Positions 8,937-18,008 are shown, numbered from the stretch's first letter. The stretch is DNA of 64,000 bases from an uncultured Ulvibacter sp. (GCA_913063405.1 CAJXZB010000001.1:124001-188000), one strand, 5' to 3'. The notes: generated by a model from the letters alone, not told the origin. Made by a program: numbers and translations.

Positions 8937-10100
8937 TTATTTACTCGCGAAAGATTTCACATCATCCTCACTTACTTCAGCTCCACCTAAAATAATAAGG
9001 CGTTCAACAACATTACGTAGCTCACGAATATTACCTGTCCAGTCGTATTCTTGTAATAATTTGGTCGCCTTCGAGGAGAATTTCTTTTGTGCTGTACCAT
9101 GTTCTTGAGCGATCTTCTTTGTAAAGTACTCAATTAATAATGGAATATCATCGCGACGATCGTTGAGAGCCGGAACCTTTATCAAAATTACAGCTAATCG
9201 ATGATACAAATCTTCACGAAAATTACCGTCGGCAATCTCTTTCTTCAAATCTTTATTTGTTGCGGCAACGACTCTTACATCCACCTTAATATCTTTATCG
9301 CTCCCTACTCTTTGAACTTTATTTTCCTGAAGTGCTCTAAGAACTTTAGCTTGAGCCGAAAGGCTCATATCCCCAACCTCATCTAAAAAAATAGTACCCC
9401 CATTAGCAGCTTCAAACTTACCAGCTCTATCCTTGACAGCAGAAGTAAAAGCTCCTTTCACGTGACCAAACAATTCACTTTCTATAAGTTCGGCTGGAAT
9501 TGCTGCACAATTAACCTCAATCATTGGACCCTTCGAACGTGCGCTTTTTTGATGTATCCAATGCGCCACCAATTCCTTTCCTGTTCCATTTGGACCAGTA
9601 ATAAAAACTCGCGCTTCAGTAGGTGAAACCTTTTCTATCATTTCTTTAATTTGAGAAATGCCGTCAGACTCACCAATCATCTCATAGTTCTTGCTAACCT
9701 TCTTCTTCAAGAGCTTGTTTTCTACAACTAGCTCTTTTCTATCTAGCGCAATTCGTACCGTATTGAGAAGTCTATTTAAATCGGGTGGCTTCGAAATATA
9801 ATCGAATGCGCCTAAGCGCATTGTATTCACCGCGGTATCCAGGTCTCCGTGACCAGAAATCATCACCATTGGAATTTCCGATTTGATCTTTTTAACTGCC
9901 TCAAGCACCTCAACACCATCCATCTTAGGCATCTTGATATCGCACAAGACTAGATCAAAATCTTCCTTTCTAATTAGCTCTATTCCAGCGAGACCATCTT
10001 CGGCTTCCTTTACTTCATAAGTGTCGCTCTCTTCGGTTAAAATTTTAACCAAGACTCTTCTAATTGCGGCCTCGTCTTCAATAATTAATATTTTCGGCAT
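8937..10100 (-). CDS. Sigma-54-dependent response regulator without a Fis domain
   Basis: An NtrC-type activator of RNA polymerase-sigma54. A receiver domain spans about 1-120, with phospho-acceptor Asp54 (LVLCDIKMPK) and Lys104 (YISKPPD). The AAA+ domain spans about 140-375, with Walker A GPNGTGKE (169-176), the sigma54-contacting GAFTSA loop (216-221), Walker B GGTIFLDE and the arginine-finger region. The protein ends just after the AAA+ lid (387 residues), so the C-terminal Fis-type helix-turn-helix of standard NtrC proteins is absent. It may act from solution or use a partner to reach DNA. No histidine kinase gene is adjacent. Spacing of 4-6 bp to both neighbours places it in the operon. 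Confidence 0.92.
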   Translation of the reverse strand: MPKILIIEDEAAIRRVLVKILTEESDTYEVKEAEDGLAGIELIRKEDFDLVLCDIKMPKMDGVEVLEAVKKIKSEIPMVMISGHGDLDTAVNTMRLGAFDYISKPPDLNRLLNTVRIALDRKELVVENKLLKKKVSKNYEMIGESDGISQIKEMIEKVSPTEARVFITGPNGTGKELVAHWIHQKSARSKGPMIEVNCAAIPAELIESELFGHVKGAFTSAVKDRAGKFEAANGGTIFLDEVGDMSLSAQAKVLRALQENKVQRVGSDKDIKVDVRVVAATNKDLKKEIADGNFREDLYHRLAVILIKVPALNDRRDDIPLLIEYFTKKIAQEHGTAQKKFSSKATKLLQEYDWTGNIRELRNVVERLIILGGAEVSEDDVKSFASK

Positions 10101-10104
10101 CTAA

Positions 10105-11025
10105 TTATATTTTGAATTTTACTCCCGCTCTAAGATAAAAAGTATTCTTATCATTTAGCTTATAAAGATTGTTATCATATTGGTCTCTTAGTCTAATTTC
10201 ATTATAAAAGGTATATCCACCATATGCATAGAATAACAAATGTTTGGTAAACCCATACTCATAGCCAAGCCCTCCAAGTACCATTGTCATTGAAATATTC
10301 TCGGCTAAGGTAGATGATCCATCTTCTTGAACCACATTTCTTCCATTCTGTATATTTGAAAAGAATCCATCCAAAGTAATAAAAGCTTGTACCGTATTCT
10401 TTTTATCCCAGAAATATTTCAGATTGGTCTTTGGACTCCCTAACGAATAAGACCAATCTGAGTGAAATTTTCTATAATAATTGACCACTGGAAGAGGAAA
10501 AGGTCTTCCTGCATTGGTCGAATAATTTAACCCAATTATAAAGCGACTGGGCTTTTTAACTTCATCCCCCTTCCGATCTCTAATCAAAAAAGCAGAACCC
10601 GTAAAATTAATGTCCCTGTTTTTTATGGAATTCTCTTCGAAGTTAGATGCTAGTTCAGCCCCTGTTTTGAAAGCAAGTCGCCAGTCATTTTTTACTTTAA
10701 AAGTATATGCCAAACTAACGCGAAATAATTGAAATTTTCCCAATTCGGCCCTATCGAAAGGCACGGGATCCTTTATATCCAAGTCAACATCTCTATACTC
10801 TATACCTGGAATGATATAGCTGCCATTTGTCCCTAATTTAATAGGATAATTTACAAACCCACGAAACCGATTAACTGAATTCTTAGAATTTGTCTGAGGT
10901 ACAAAAGTATACTCAATACGGGCCAAATCCGATGTTTGTGAAAAACTGCTAGCCGAAAAGAACAGGCAAAACATAATCATTCCTGTACTAAGAAAGCTAT
11001 TTACTCTCAACAAGTTCTTCTTCAT
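10105..11025 (-). CDS. Outer-membrane beta-barrel protein, DUF6268-like
   Basis: The 306-residue protein begins with an uncleaved-looking basic start, then a hydrophobic stretch ending SASSFSQ (signal peptide). The remainder alternates short amphipathic strands with turns and ends in the aromatic-terminated strand YLRAGVKFKI, typical of outer-membrane barrels. I recognise resemblance to a flavobacterial family annotated DUF6268; function is unknown. Position between the MscS channel and the sigma-54 regulator suggests an envelope-stress or osmotic function, which is inference. Confidence 0.7.
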   Translation of the reverse strand: MKKNLLRVNSFLSTGMIMFCLFFSASSFSQTSDLARIEYTFVPQTNSKNSVNRFRGFVNYPIKLGTNGSYIIPGIEYRDVDLDIKDPVPFDRAELGKFQLFRVSLAYTFKVKNDWRLAFKTGAELASNFEENSIKNRDINFTGSAFLIRDRKGDEVKKPSRFIIGLNYSTNAGRPFPLPVVNYYRKFHSDWSYSLGSPKTNLKYFWDKKNTVQAFITLDGFFSNIQNGRNVVQEDGSSTLAENISMTMVLGGLGYEYGFTKHLLFYAYGGYTFYNEIRLRDQYDNNLYKLNDKNTFYLRAGVKFKI

Positions 11026-11031
11026 ATAAGC

Positions 11032-11928
11032 TTAGTGATTTGATGGTTTTTGATACATATGAATATCTCGTTGAGGAAATGGAATGGTAATATTATGTTC
11101 TCTAAATAGCGCATCAATGCGAAATCGTATTGCACTCTTAATTTTAGGATCAATAAAACTATCACTTATTGAAAAGTAAACCGAAAAAACCAATGCCGAA
11201 TCACCAAAATCTTCAAATACTACAAAAGGAGCAGGTGCTTTTAAAACCCCTTTCTGTTCAGCAACACTATCTAAAAGCAACTCCTCAACACGCCTAGTAT
11301 CACTTCCGTAGGCCACTCCTACTCGGACCAAATCTAAAGTAGATTTGTGGTTTTGAGTATAATTGTAGATAGTATCTTTTATAAACTTATGATTGGGAAT
11401 CACGATTACCTTATCATCCCTTGTAATCGCCCTTGTGGTTCTAAGCTTAATATCAATAACTCTTCCAATCTTTCCGTCTATTTCAATAACATCACCCACT
11501 AAAAGTGATTTATCTACAATAATTAACAAACCTCCAATGATATCTTGAAACAACTCTTGAAGTGCCAGACCAAGTCCAACTAAAAGGGCGGCAGACGCTG
11601 CTAAAAATGGTGTGATATTGACTCCGGCCAGACTAAGTACAACAAAAACAACAATAATATAAGTAAGGTACTTTATGAACTTAAAAACGCTAATAAATTT
11701 GCGCTGATCTATTTCATCCATCTTGCGAGTGGAGATTTTTCGGACCCACTTTAGAATAAAATTAGCAACAACAAAAGACAAAAGAATCAGCAAAAAAAGG
11801 CCTACTGTAATATTGATTTTCTGATCGTCTTGACCAAAATGAAAACCTAGGTCCAGAAAATTCTTGATTCCTACCCAAATATCATCTTTGACTACTTCCG
11901 TTATTTTTCCTGAAACCTTTTCTTGCAC
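11032..11928 (-). CDS. MscS-family mechanosensitive ion channel
   Basis: A small-conductance mechanosensitive channel that opens on membrane tension to release osmolytes. Three membrane helices are visible (about residues 41-60, 85-105 and the pore helix 110-135, ASAALLVGLGLALQEL). The beta domain follows (VGDVIEIDGKIGRVIDI) and then the mixed alpha/beta vestibule. The 298-residue length matches canonical MscS. It lies 6 bp after the ABC permease gene and 6 bp before the outer-membrane protein gene. Confidence 0.93.
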   Translation of the reverse strand: MQEKVSGKITEVVKDDIWVGIKNFLDLGFHFGQDDQKINITVGLFLLILLSFVVANFILKWVRKISTRKMDEIDQRKFISVFKFIKYLTYIIVVFVVLSLAGVNITPFLAASAALLVGLGLALQELFQDIIGGLLIIVDKSLLVGDVIEIDGKIGRVIDIKLRTTRAITRDDKVIVIPNHKFIKDTIYNYTQNHKSTLDLVRVGVAYGSDTRRVEELLLDSVAEQKGVLKAPAPFVVFEDFGDSALVFSVYFSISDSFIDPKIKSAIRFRIDALFREHNITIPFPQRDIHMYQKPSNH

Positions 11929-11934
11929 CTATTT

Positions 11935-13251
11935 CTAATATTTAAGCCACTTGAATATTTCCTTATAGCTCGCCTTTTTACCATACATTAAAATACCTAC
12001 GCGGTAAATTTTTGCTGCAAACCATACGGTTCCTATAAAAGTAGCAAATAATATCACTAATGAAAGGATTTGTTGCCATATTGGAACACCAAAAGGAATA
12101 CGCATTAGCATGACTACTGGTGATGTAAAAGGTATAAATGAAAAAACCTGAGAAACAGTTCCGTGTGGATTCTCAATAACTGTGAAAAAGCCAACGTAAA
12201 TCGCCAAAATTAACGGCATAAGAATTGGAAGCATAAACTGCTGGGTATCTGTTTCGCTATCTACAGCCGCCCCAATAGCTGCATATAAAGAAGCATACAG
12301 TAGATACCCTCCTATAAAAAAGAAAAGGAACATCACGACAAGATTTATTATAGGCATATTAGCAATTTCAATTAGTACATTGCGCACAATCTCTTCTGTT
12401 CCTCCGTCAATACTCTGACTCAACATTTCTTGTTGCGGGGTCTGGGCAGTTGAGGGGTCAATTCCAAAAATCGCGGTGATCACAACGCTAAAAACACCTA
12501 AAAGCACGACCCAGGCGAGAAACTGAGTTATTCCAGCAAGTGAGGTTCCCAATATTTTTCCAAGCAATAGTTTTATTGGTTTTACCGAAGATATAATTAT
12601 CTCAATTATACGGCTCGTCTTTTCTTCAATTACACTTCGCATAATCATATTTCCATAGATAATAATAAACATGAATAAAAGGTAACCCGCCACGCCTCCA
12701 AAACCAAGCTTTAATATAGACCCCAATTTAGAGGTTTCCTGTCCCTGAAAAGTTTCCTGTTTTGCATTTATTCTAATTCGGAGTTCCTTAATTCTTTCTG
12801 CGTCAATTCCAGCTTCCTTTAGCTTTAAGGTATTGACCTTATCTTCAATTATATTCTCAATATTCTGCATCACGGGGAGCGATGGAGAGCCTTCAGAATA
12901 AAAGGTTATGGCTTCGGAAAGTTCTTCAATGTTTTCTGTCTTCGGAATAAAAAGCAAACCATAGTTTTCGTCAGTTTCGCTTTGCTCTTTTGCTTTGGAA
13001 AGGTCAATATTGGTAAGCACATTATACTTTAGCTGGTCGGTGTTCTCGAATTGATTCAGAAACAACCCACTTTCATCAAGTACTGAAATAATCCGAACAC
13101 TATCATTGTTAAGCTGAGACAAATAAGCAACTAGCGTGAAAATTCCAACCATAATTAATGGACTTAGAAAAGTCATAATTATAAATGACTTGTTTCGCAC
13201 CTTATTTAGGTATTCTCTTTTTATAATAAGTGGAAGATGGTTCATTGCCAA
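11935..13251 (-). CDS. ABC-2 type transporter permease, NatB-like
   Basis: The 438-residue protein has an N-terminal membrane helix (about 24-44), a large extracytoplasmic domain rich in charged residues (to about 175), and a cluster of five or six C-terminal helices (about 180-430). This is the architecture of NatB/YhaP permeases that pair with NatA-type ATPases for export, in NatAB of Na+. The ATPase gene lies 3 bp upstream. The transported compound is not deducible. The CARboxyl tail YGKKASYKEIFKWLKY is typical of flavobacterial members. Confidence 0.9.
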   Translation of the reverse strand: MAMNHLPLIIKREYLNKVRNKSFIIMTFLSPLIMVGIFTLVAYLSQLNNDSVRIISVLDESGLFLNQFENTDQLKYNVLTNIDLSKAKEQSETDENYGLLFIPKTENIEELSEAITFYSEGSPSLPVMQNIENIIEDKVNTLKLKEAGIDAERIKELRIRINAKQETFQGQETSKLGSILKLGFGGVAGYLLFMFIIIYGNMIMRSVIEEKTSRIIEIIISSVKPIKLLLGKILGTSLAGITQFLAWVVLLGVFSVVITAIFGIDPSTAQTPQQEMLSQSIDGGTEEIVRNVLIEIANMPIINLVVMFLFFFIGGYLLYASLYAAIGAAVDSETDTQQFMLPILMPLILAIYVGFFTVIENPHGTVSQVFSFIPFTSPVVMLMRIPFGVPIWQQILSLVILFATFIGTVWFAAKIYRVGILMYGKKASYKEIFKWLKY

Positions 13252-13254
13252 AAT

Positions 13255-14181
13255 TTAATTGTTGTTTACTGTTTCAATAAAAATGTCATTCGCAGATGGA
13301 ATTACCTCCACAAAATGATTTAATTGTCCTTTGGAAGTTAAATAGCTCACTAGATCGTTTGCCGAAGCCGTGGCTGAAAGTTTAATCTTATACTGCAATT
13401 CATCATTTATGCTTTTAAAAGAAGCAGAAGACACATCAAATCGTTCATGTATTTCATTGTTTACCAACTCTTTTTCGGAAGTAAGCAAACCAACCTCAAA
13501 AGTGTTAGATCTGTAGGCTCGCTTTATATCAATCAATTTACCGTCAAGTACTTTATTTGACTTATGGATTAGAGCAATATGATCGCACATTTCTTCAACC
13601 GATTCCATGCGATGGGTTGAAAAAATAACGGTAGCACCATCGTCACGAAGTTTTAAAATTTCGTCTTTTATAAGATTCGCGTTTATTGGATCGAAACCAC
13701 TAAAGGGTTCATCAAAAATCAACAATTTAGGCCGATGCAATACAGTAACCACAAACTGAATCTTCTGTGCCATTCCTTTTGAAAGCTCTTGTGTTTTTTT
13801 GTTCCACCAATCACCAATTTCCAATCTATCAAACCAATAGGTAAGCCGCTGTTTCGCTTCCTGTTTGGTGAGTCCCTTTAGTTGTGCGAGATACAAGGCC
13901 TGCTCTCCTACTTTCATAGACTTATAGAGTCCTCGTTCCTCTGGCAAATATCCAATATGCTGAATATCATTTGGCTCCAATGGACGACCATCGAGAAGTA
14001 CGGTACCCGAATCTGGCATTGTAATTTGATTAATAATACGAATAAAGGTAGTTTTCCCAGCTCCATTAGGACCTAATAACCCAAAAATACTTCCCTTTGG
14101 GACTTCAATTGAGACATCGTTTAATGCTGTATAGTCGCCAAAAGACTTGGAAACATTATTTGCAACTAAGAGTTTTTCCAT
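13255..14181 (-). CDS. ABC transporter ATP-binding protein, NatA-like
   Basis: The cytoplasmic ATPase of the exporter whose permease follows 3 bp later. Walker A is GPNGAGKTT (from about residue 37), the signature is ELSKGMAQK (a common NatA-type variant of LSGGQ), Walker B is LLIFDEPFSGFDP and the H-loop is FSTHRMES. A C-terminal domain of about 80 residues resembles DUF4162. It is the first gene of a minus-strand series running down to about 8.05 kb. A perfect 23-bp palindrome lies 88-110 bp upstream of its start. Confidence 0.94.
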   Translation of the reverse strand: MEKLLVANNVSKSFGDYTALNDVSIEVPKGSIFGLLGPNGAGKTTFIRIINQITMPDSGTVLLDGRPLEPNDIQHIGYLPEERGLYKSMKVGEQALYLAQLKGLTKQEAKQRLTYWFDRLEIGDWWNKKTQELSKGMAQKIQFVVTVLHRPKLLIFDEPFSGFDPINANLIKDEILKLRDDGATVIFSTHRMESVEEMCDHIALIHKSNKVLDGKLIDIKRAYRSNTFEVGLLTSEKELVNNEIHERFDVSSASFKSINDELQYKIKLSATASANDLVSYLTSKGQLNHFVEVIPSANDIFIETVNNN

Positions 14182-14268
14182 AGTTTATTATCGTGCTGTA
14201 AATATATTGATTTGCGAAAGAAGCACTCTCTATATTAAGAGTAATTTAAAGCTATTTGTATTACAAAC

Positions 14269-14291
14269 AAGTACATTGTTACAATGTACTT
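14269..14291. promoter_or_regulatory. Perfect 23-bp palindrome, candidate operator of the ABC-MscS-PPK2 operon
   Basis: AAGTACATTGT and ACAATGTACTT are exact reverse complements around a single central T. The site is intergenic, upstream of the first gene of the operon (start 14181). The length and symmetry fit a dimeric repressor site. No regulator has been tied to it. Confidence 0.5.
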
Positions 14292-14337
14292 TATAAGTAA
14301 ATGAATGCAAAAGAACAATAACCCCCTAAATGCAAAA

Positions 14338-14365
14338 CCCACCCTCCAATAAATTGAAGGGTGGG
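14338..14365 (-). terminator. Rho-independent terminator of grpE-dnaJ
   Basis: CCCACCCT and AGGGTGGG form an 8-bp GC-rich stem with a 12-nt loop. On the minus strand it is followed by TTTT. It lies about 90 bp after the dnaJ stop codon. Read on the plus strand the left flank is less suited. Confidence 0.8.
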
Positions 14366-14452
14366 AAAAAAATTGCTATGAAAAAGAAAAATTATCACTA
14401 CAAAGATGTAGCGATTCTCAAATATAGAAAAAAATAATCAATAAACGTTTAA

Positions 14453-15565
14453 TTACGAAAACATATCTTTTACTTTCTCAAAAAAAGACTTATCCTCTTT
14501 CTCAGGCTTAGGCTGGAAGTGCTCGTCATCGTTCATTTTTTCAAAGAACTCTTTCTGTTCTTTTGATAAGGTTTTAGGGGTCCAAACATTAACATGGACC
14601 AATAAATCTCCTGTTCCATAACCGTTTATACTTGGAATTCCTTTGTTCCTAAGTCGTAAAATTTTACCGCTTTGGGCACCAGTATCGATCTTTATCCTAA
14701 CTTTTCCTGTTACCGTATCTATCTCCTTTGAAGTCCCAAGGGCAGCTTCAGAAAAACTTATATATAAATCGTAGTGGAGGTTATCACCTTCTCGTTGCAA
14801 AGCGGCATGAGGCAACTCTTCTATAGCCACAAGTAAATCTCCCGTAACCCCATTACCTGGCGCATCATTTCCCTTTCCGGTAACTTTTAACTGCATTCCA
14901 TCAACAACACCAGCCGGAATTTTAATTGACACCGTTTCTTCGGTAGCGAGCATCCCATGAGCATCAGCATTCGTAGGCTTCTTATCAACCATCTGTCCAC
15001 CTCCACCACAGGTACTACATGTGGCAGAAGTCTGCATGCGACCCAAAATTGTATTTTGAATTCGGGTTACCTGCCCACTACCATTACAAGTCCCACAGGT
15101 ATTATAGGTAGTTCCTTGAGCGACTTTTTTGCGCTTTACTTTTATTTTCTTCTCAACTCCGTTGGCAATTTCCTCCAACGTCAATTTAACACGAATACGG
15201 AGGTTACTTCCCTTTACAGTACGACGTCCGCCGCCTCCACCAAAACCACTGAAACCGCCAAAGCCGCCACCTCCAAAAATATCTCCAAACTGACTAAAAA
15301 TATCATCCATGTTCATGCCTCCGCCGCCTCCAAAACCACCGCCCTCAAAGGCTTGATGTCCGTATTGGTCATAGCGAGCTTTCTTATCTGAGTCGCTAAG
15401 TACTTCATAGGCCTCGGCCGCTTTTTTAAATCGTTCCTCAGCCTTTTCATCACCAGGATTTTTGTCTGGATGATCTTCAATTGCCTTTTTACGATATGCC
15501 TTTTTAATTTCAGCAACAGTCGCTCCCTTCGAAATGCCTAATATTTCGTAATAATCTTCTTTCAT
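14453..15565 (-). CDS. dnaJ: Chaperone DnaJ (Hsp40) with a reduced zinc domain
   Basis: The co-chaperone that stimulates DnaK ATP hydrolysis. A J domain with HPDKNPGD (about residues 33-40) is followed by a Gly/Phe-rich linker (about 75-112), a zinc region (about 145-190) and the C-terminal peptide-binding beta domains. Only two CxxCxGxG-type motifs are present (CGTCNGSG and CSTCGGGG), corresponding to motifs 2 and 3 of classical DnaJ. Motifs 1 and 4, which bind the other zinc, are missing. I believe this reduced form is common in Flavobacteriia, so it is not damage. The gene lies one base after grpE. Confidence 0.97.
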   Translation of the reverse strand: MKEDYYEILGISKGATVAEIKKAYRKKAIEDHPDKNPGDEKAEERFKKAAEAYEVLSDSDKKARYDQYGHQAFEGGGFGGGGGMNMDDIFSQFGDIFGGGGFGGFSGFGGGGGRRTVKGSNLRIRVKLTLEEIANGVEKKIKVKRKKVAQGTTYNTCGTCNGSGQVTRIQNTILGRMQTSATCSTCGGGGQMVDKKPTNADAHGMLATEETVSIKIPAGVVDGMQLKVTGKGNDAPGNGVTGDLLVAIEELPHAALQREGDNLHYDLYISFSEAALGTSKEIDTVTGKVRIKIDTGAQSGKILRLRNKGIPSINGYGTGDLLVHVNVWTPKTLSKEQKEFFEKMNDDEHFQPKPEKEDKSFFEKVKDMFS

Positions 15566-15566
15566 A

Positions 15567-16109
15567 TTATTGTCCTATAACTACTTTTGGATAACGTATC
15601 ACTTTTTCACCTAGGGTGTATCCTTTTTCCAATACATCAATCACCTTACCCTTCATTTTCTTATCTGGTGCAGGGATTTGAGTCACTGCATCGTGAATCT
15701 CCGCATCAAAAACATCTCCTTGTTTCGTTCCAATAGGCTCTAAACCTTTGGCTCGAAGTGTTTCTCTTAACTTATTGCTTATCAATTTTACCCCTTTCAG
15801 AAGACCATCAGCATCTCCTTTTTCCATTTCTTTTAACGCACGATCAAAATCATCCATAACTGGAAGCAAGGAAACCATTACACCCTGACTGGCAGTTTTG
15901 AACAGCTCAATACGCTCACGGCTGGTTCTTTTCTTATAATTTTCAAACTCAGCAAAAAGGCGCAAATAGCGATCTTTTTCCGTATCAAGCTCTGATTGGA
16001 GTTCCACAAGCGGATTTGATTTATCATTTTTTTCTTCTGAAGTCCTTTGTTCTTGCGCGTTTAGAACTTCATCCACAGCAACATCTTTGTTTTTATCTTT
16101 CTGGCTCAT
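15567..16109 (-). CDS. grpE: Nucleotide exchange factor GrpE
   Basis: GrpE releases ADP from DnaK. The 180-residue protein has an acidic, disordered N-terminus, a long coiled coil (about residues 35-85, including RYLRLFAEFENYKKRTSRER) and the C-terminal beta-wing with the family signature around VFDAEIHDAVTQIP and YTLGEKVIRYPKVVIG. It is directly followed by dnaJ. A good Bacteroidota promoter lies 33-66 bp upstream of its start. Confidence 0.96.
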   Translation of the reverse strand: MSQKDKNKDVAVDEVLNAQEQRTSEEKNDKSNPLVELQSELDTEKDRYLRLFAEFENYKKRTSRERIELFKTASQGVMVSLLPVMDDFDRALKEMEKGDADGLLKGVKLISNKLRETLRAKGLEPIGTKQGDVFDAEIHDAVTQIPAPDKKMKGKVIDVLEKGYTLGEKVIRYPKVVIGQ

Positions 16110-16141
16110 AAATGAGTAAATTATAATTTTTAACGAGGGTG

Positions 16142-16175
16142 CAAAAGTACTGCCAATTCTTATAAAATGTCAAAA
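16142..16175 (-). promoter_or_regulatory. Promoter of grpE-dnaJ
   Basis: On the minus strand TTTTG (16175-16171) and TACTTTTG (16149-16142) match the Bacteroidota -33 TTTG and -7 TANNTTTG elements with about 21 nt between them. The grpE start lies 32 nt downstream. No CIRCE-type inverted repeat was seen. Confidence 0.7.
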
Positions 16176-16227
16176 TGTCACTGTATTATTTAATATATAT
16201 TTAAGAACTATTGTGTATTGAGTTAGA

Positions 16228-16235
16228 TACATTTG
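16228..16235 (+). promoter_or_regulatory. -7 element of the YceI gene promoter
   Basis: TACATTTG fits TANNTTTG exactly and lies 27 nt before the start codon at 16263. A convincing -33 TTTG at 19-21 nt spacing is not present, so the call rests on the -7 element alone. Confidence 0.5.
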
Positions 16236-16262
16236 TAATAATAAGCCTAAAAATTCAACGAA

Positions 16263-16928
16263 ATGAAAAAATTAATTTCAAATATTGCCTTATTTTCTCT
16301 TGTGGCCTTAACCTTCACTGCTTGTAAGGATGGCCAAAAAGAAGTTGCAACTACAGATGAAAAAGAAGTGGTGGCACCAACACCTGAAGCGGTTTCATAT
16401 ACCGTTGATGTTGAAAAATCTGTAATTAAGTGGAAAGGCGATAAGCCAACTGGATCTCATGCGGGAACCATAAAAATTGCCTCGGGGTCAGTTTCTGTGA
16501 ATGGAGCCAACCTTGAGACAGGAAAATTTAGCATCGATATGAATAGTATCAGCGACACCGATTTAGAAGGTGAAATGAAAGCCAATCTTGAGGCACATTT
16601 AAAAGGAACTGTTGAAGGCAAAGAAGGTGATTTCTTTAATGTAAATAAGTATCCATTAGCAAGCTTTGTAGTAACTGGCGTTACTGGAACAGAAGGGGAA
16701 ACTATTGTTAGTGGAAACCTTACCATTAAAGAAAAGACACATAATATCGAATTTCCTGCTACCATTGATTATACCGATAACGGTATGTCTTTGGTCAGCA
16801 AACCTTTTAACATCGATAGAACAAAATGGGGTGTAAACTACGGTTCAAAATCTATTTTTGATAACCTTGGAGACAAGTTTATAAGCGACGAAATAGGGCT
16901 AGAAATTGAATTGCACGCAAACAAATAG
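16263..16928 (+). CDS. YceI-family lipoprotein
   Basis: YceI proteins are lipocalin-like barrels that bind isoprenoid or other lipids in the periplasm. Here the barrel follows a lipoprotein signal (ALTFTAC, Cys20) and an acidic linker rich in Glu and Thr (to about residue 42). The body starts YTVDVEKSVIKWKGDKPTGSH and contains the late motif DRTKWGVNYGS, both typical of the family. The length of 221 residues is normal. It is transcribed alone, divergently from grpE, and ends at a strong bidirectional terminator. Confidence 0.93.
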   Translation: MKKLISNIALFSLVALTFTACKDGQKEVATTDEKEVVAPTPEAVSYTVDVEKSVIKWKGDKPTGSHAGTIKIASGSVSVNGANLETGKFSIDMNSISDTDLEGEMKANLEAHLKGTVEGKEGDFFNVNKYPLASFVVTGVTGTEGETIVSGNLTIKEKTHNIEFPATIDYTDNGMSLVSKPFNIDRTKWGVNYGSKSIFDNLGDKFISDEIGLEIELHANK

Positions 16929-16946
16929 TAAACTCTTAGAAAACAT

Positions 16947-16977
16947 ATTTTGGGGTGGCCAGTGGCCGCCCCAAAAT
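16947..16977. terminator. Bidirectional terminator between convergent genes
   Basis: ATTTTGGGGTGGCC and GGCCGCCCCAAAAT form a 14-bp stem (one G-U pair) with a 3-nt loop and T/A tracts on both sides. It serves the YceI gene on the plus strand and the epimerase-like gene ending at 16979 on the minus strand. Confidence 0.9.
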
Positions 16978-16978
16978 T

Positions 16979-17881
16979 TTACAAAAGATTCATAATTGCC
17001 GATTCTAGGTTCGAAAACCGGAACATAAAACCGTGTTCTTCTATTTTTTTGGAACTCACCAATTGTCCTTCCAAGGCCAGCATCGCCATCTCTCCCATCA
17101 ACAATTTTAATACAAATCCTGGCACATTAGGCAACCATAGTGGAGCCCCTAAATACTTTGCTATATGTTTAGTTAGTCTTTTATTCGTGACTGGAGTGGG
17201 CGCTACTCCATTGTAAACACCTTCTAACTCCTTTTTCAAAATATGCATATAGATTCCAGCAACATCTTCAATATGAATCCAAGACTGCCATTGTTCACCA
17301 TTTCCAATTGGTGAACCCAATCCCAATCTAATTATTTTCACCAACTTTGGCAATGCCCCCTCCTTTTCGGACAAAACCATTCCTGTTCTAACCAAAGCCA
17401 CATCCATTCCCAAACTACCAAACCGATTTGCGGCCTTTTCCCATGCAACAACAACATCTGCCAAAAAACCGGTATCGATTTTATCGTTTTCTTCTGTAAA
17501 TAGTATTGTTTCTGAATTAGGGTAAATGCTGATTCCGCTAGCCGAAATAAAATGACCCACAGAATGGTCTATTTCACTAAGAACATTGTAAATAACGTCC
17601 ACAGACCGGATTCGGCTCCCGAGAATTTCTTTCTTATATGATTTTGTCCACCTATTTGCAACGGTGGCACCTGCAAGATGAATAATGGTATTAACTCCTT
17701 CAAATGCAGCAGTGTCAATTTCACCAGCATCCAAATTCCAATAAAAACCTTTATAGTTTGGAGAGGCTTTAATCTTTTCTTTTCTAGTGGTTAAATAATT
17801 TACAGAAACTCCTTCAGCAAGACATTGCTTTACCAGTTCTCTACCAATCAAACCTGTCGCTCCTGTGATTAAAACCTTCAT
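16979..17881 (-). CDS. TIGR01777-family NAD(P)-dependent epimerase-like protein
   Basis: An extended short-chain dehydrogenase-like protein (relative of E. coli YfcH and human SDR39U1) of unknown substrate. The N-terminal Rossmann motif is GATGLIG (residues 7-13). The NTIIHLAGA segment and SASGISIYP, the position of the active-site Ser and Tyr, are present. The C-terminal region (about 250-300) matches the DUF1731 tail with LMGEMAMLALEGQLV. Length of 300 residues is normal. Confidence 0.92.
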   Translation of the reverse strand: MKVLITGATGLIGRELVKQCLAEGVSVNYLTTRKEKIKASPNYKGFYWNLDAGEIDTAAFEGVNTIIHLAGATVANRWTKSYKKEILGSRIRSVDVIYNVLSEIDHSVGHFISASGISIYPNSETILFTEENDKIDTGFLADVVVAWEKAANRFGSLGMDVALVRTGMVLSEKEGALPKLVKIIRLGLGSPIGNGEQWQSWIHIEDVAGIYMHILKKELEGVYNGVAPTPVTNKRLTKHIAKYLGAPLWLPNVPGFVLKLLMGEMAMLALEGQLVSSKKIEEHGFMFRFSNLESAIMNLL

Positions 17882-18008
17882 TTCGTTTTTATTTAAAGTT
17901 ACAGATTTCCATCTTAAACTCTATTGTTCTTAACGCAAGATTAGTAGTAATTAGATTAATTTTTATGGTTTCTTAACAGCCCTTAGCATTTGAGGGGAAA
18001 CTCGAATA

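Noticed and set aside
14957-15391. 144-codon plus-strand frame across dnaJ
   Set aside because: Composition is Ser/Thr-rich low complexity created by the antisense of the Gly-rich linker of DnaJ.
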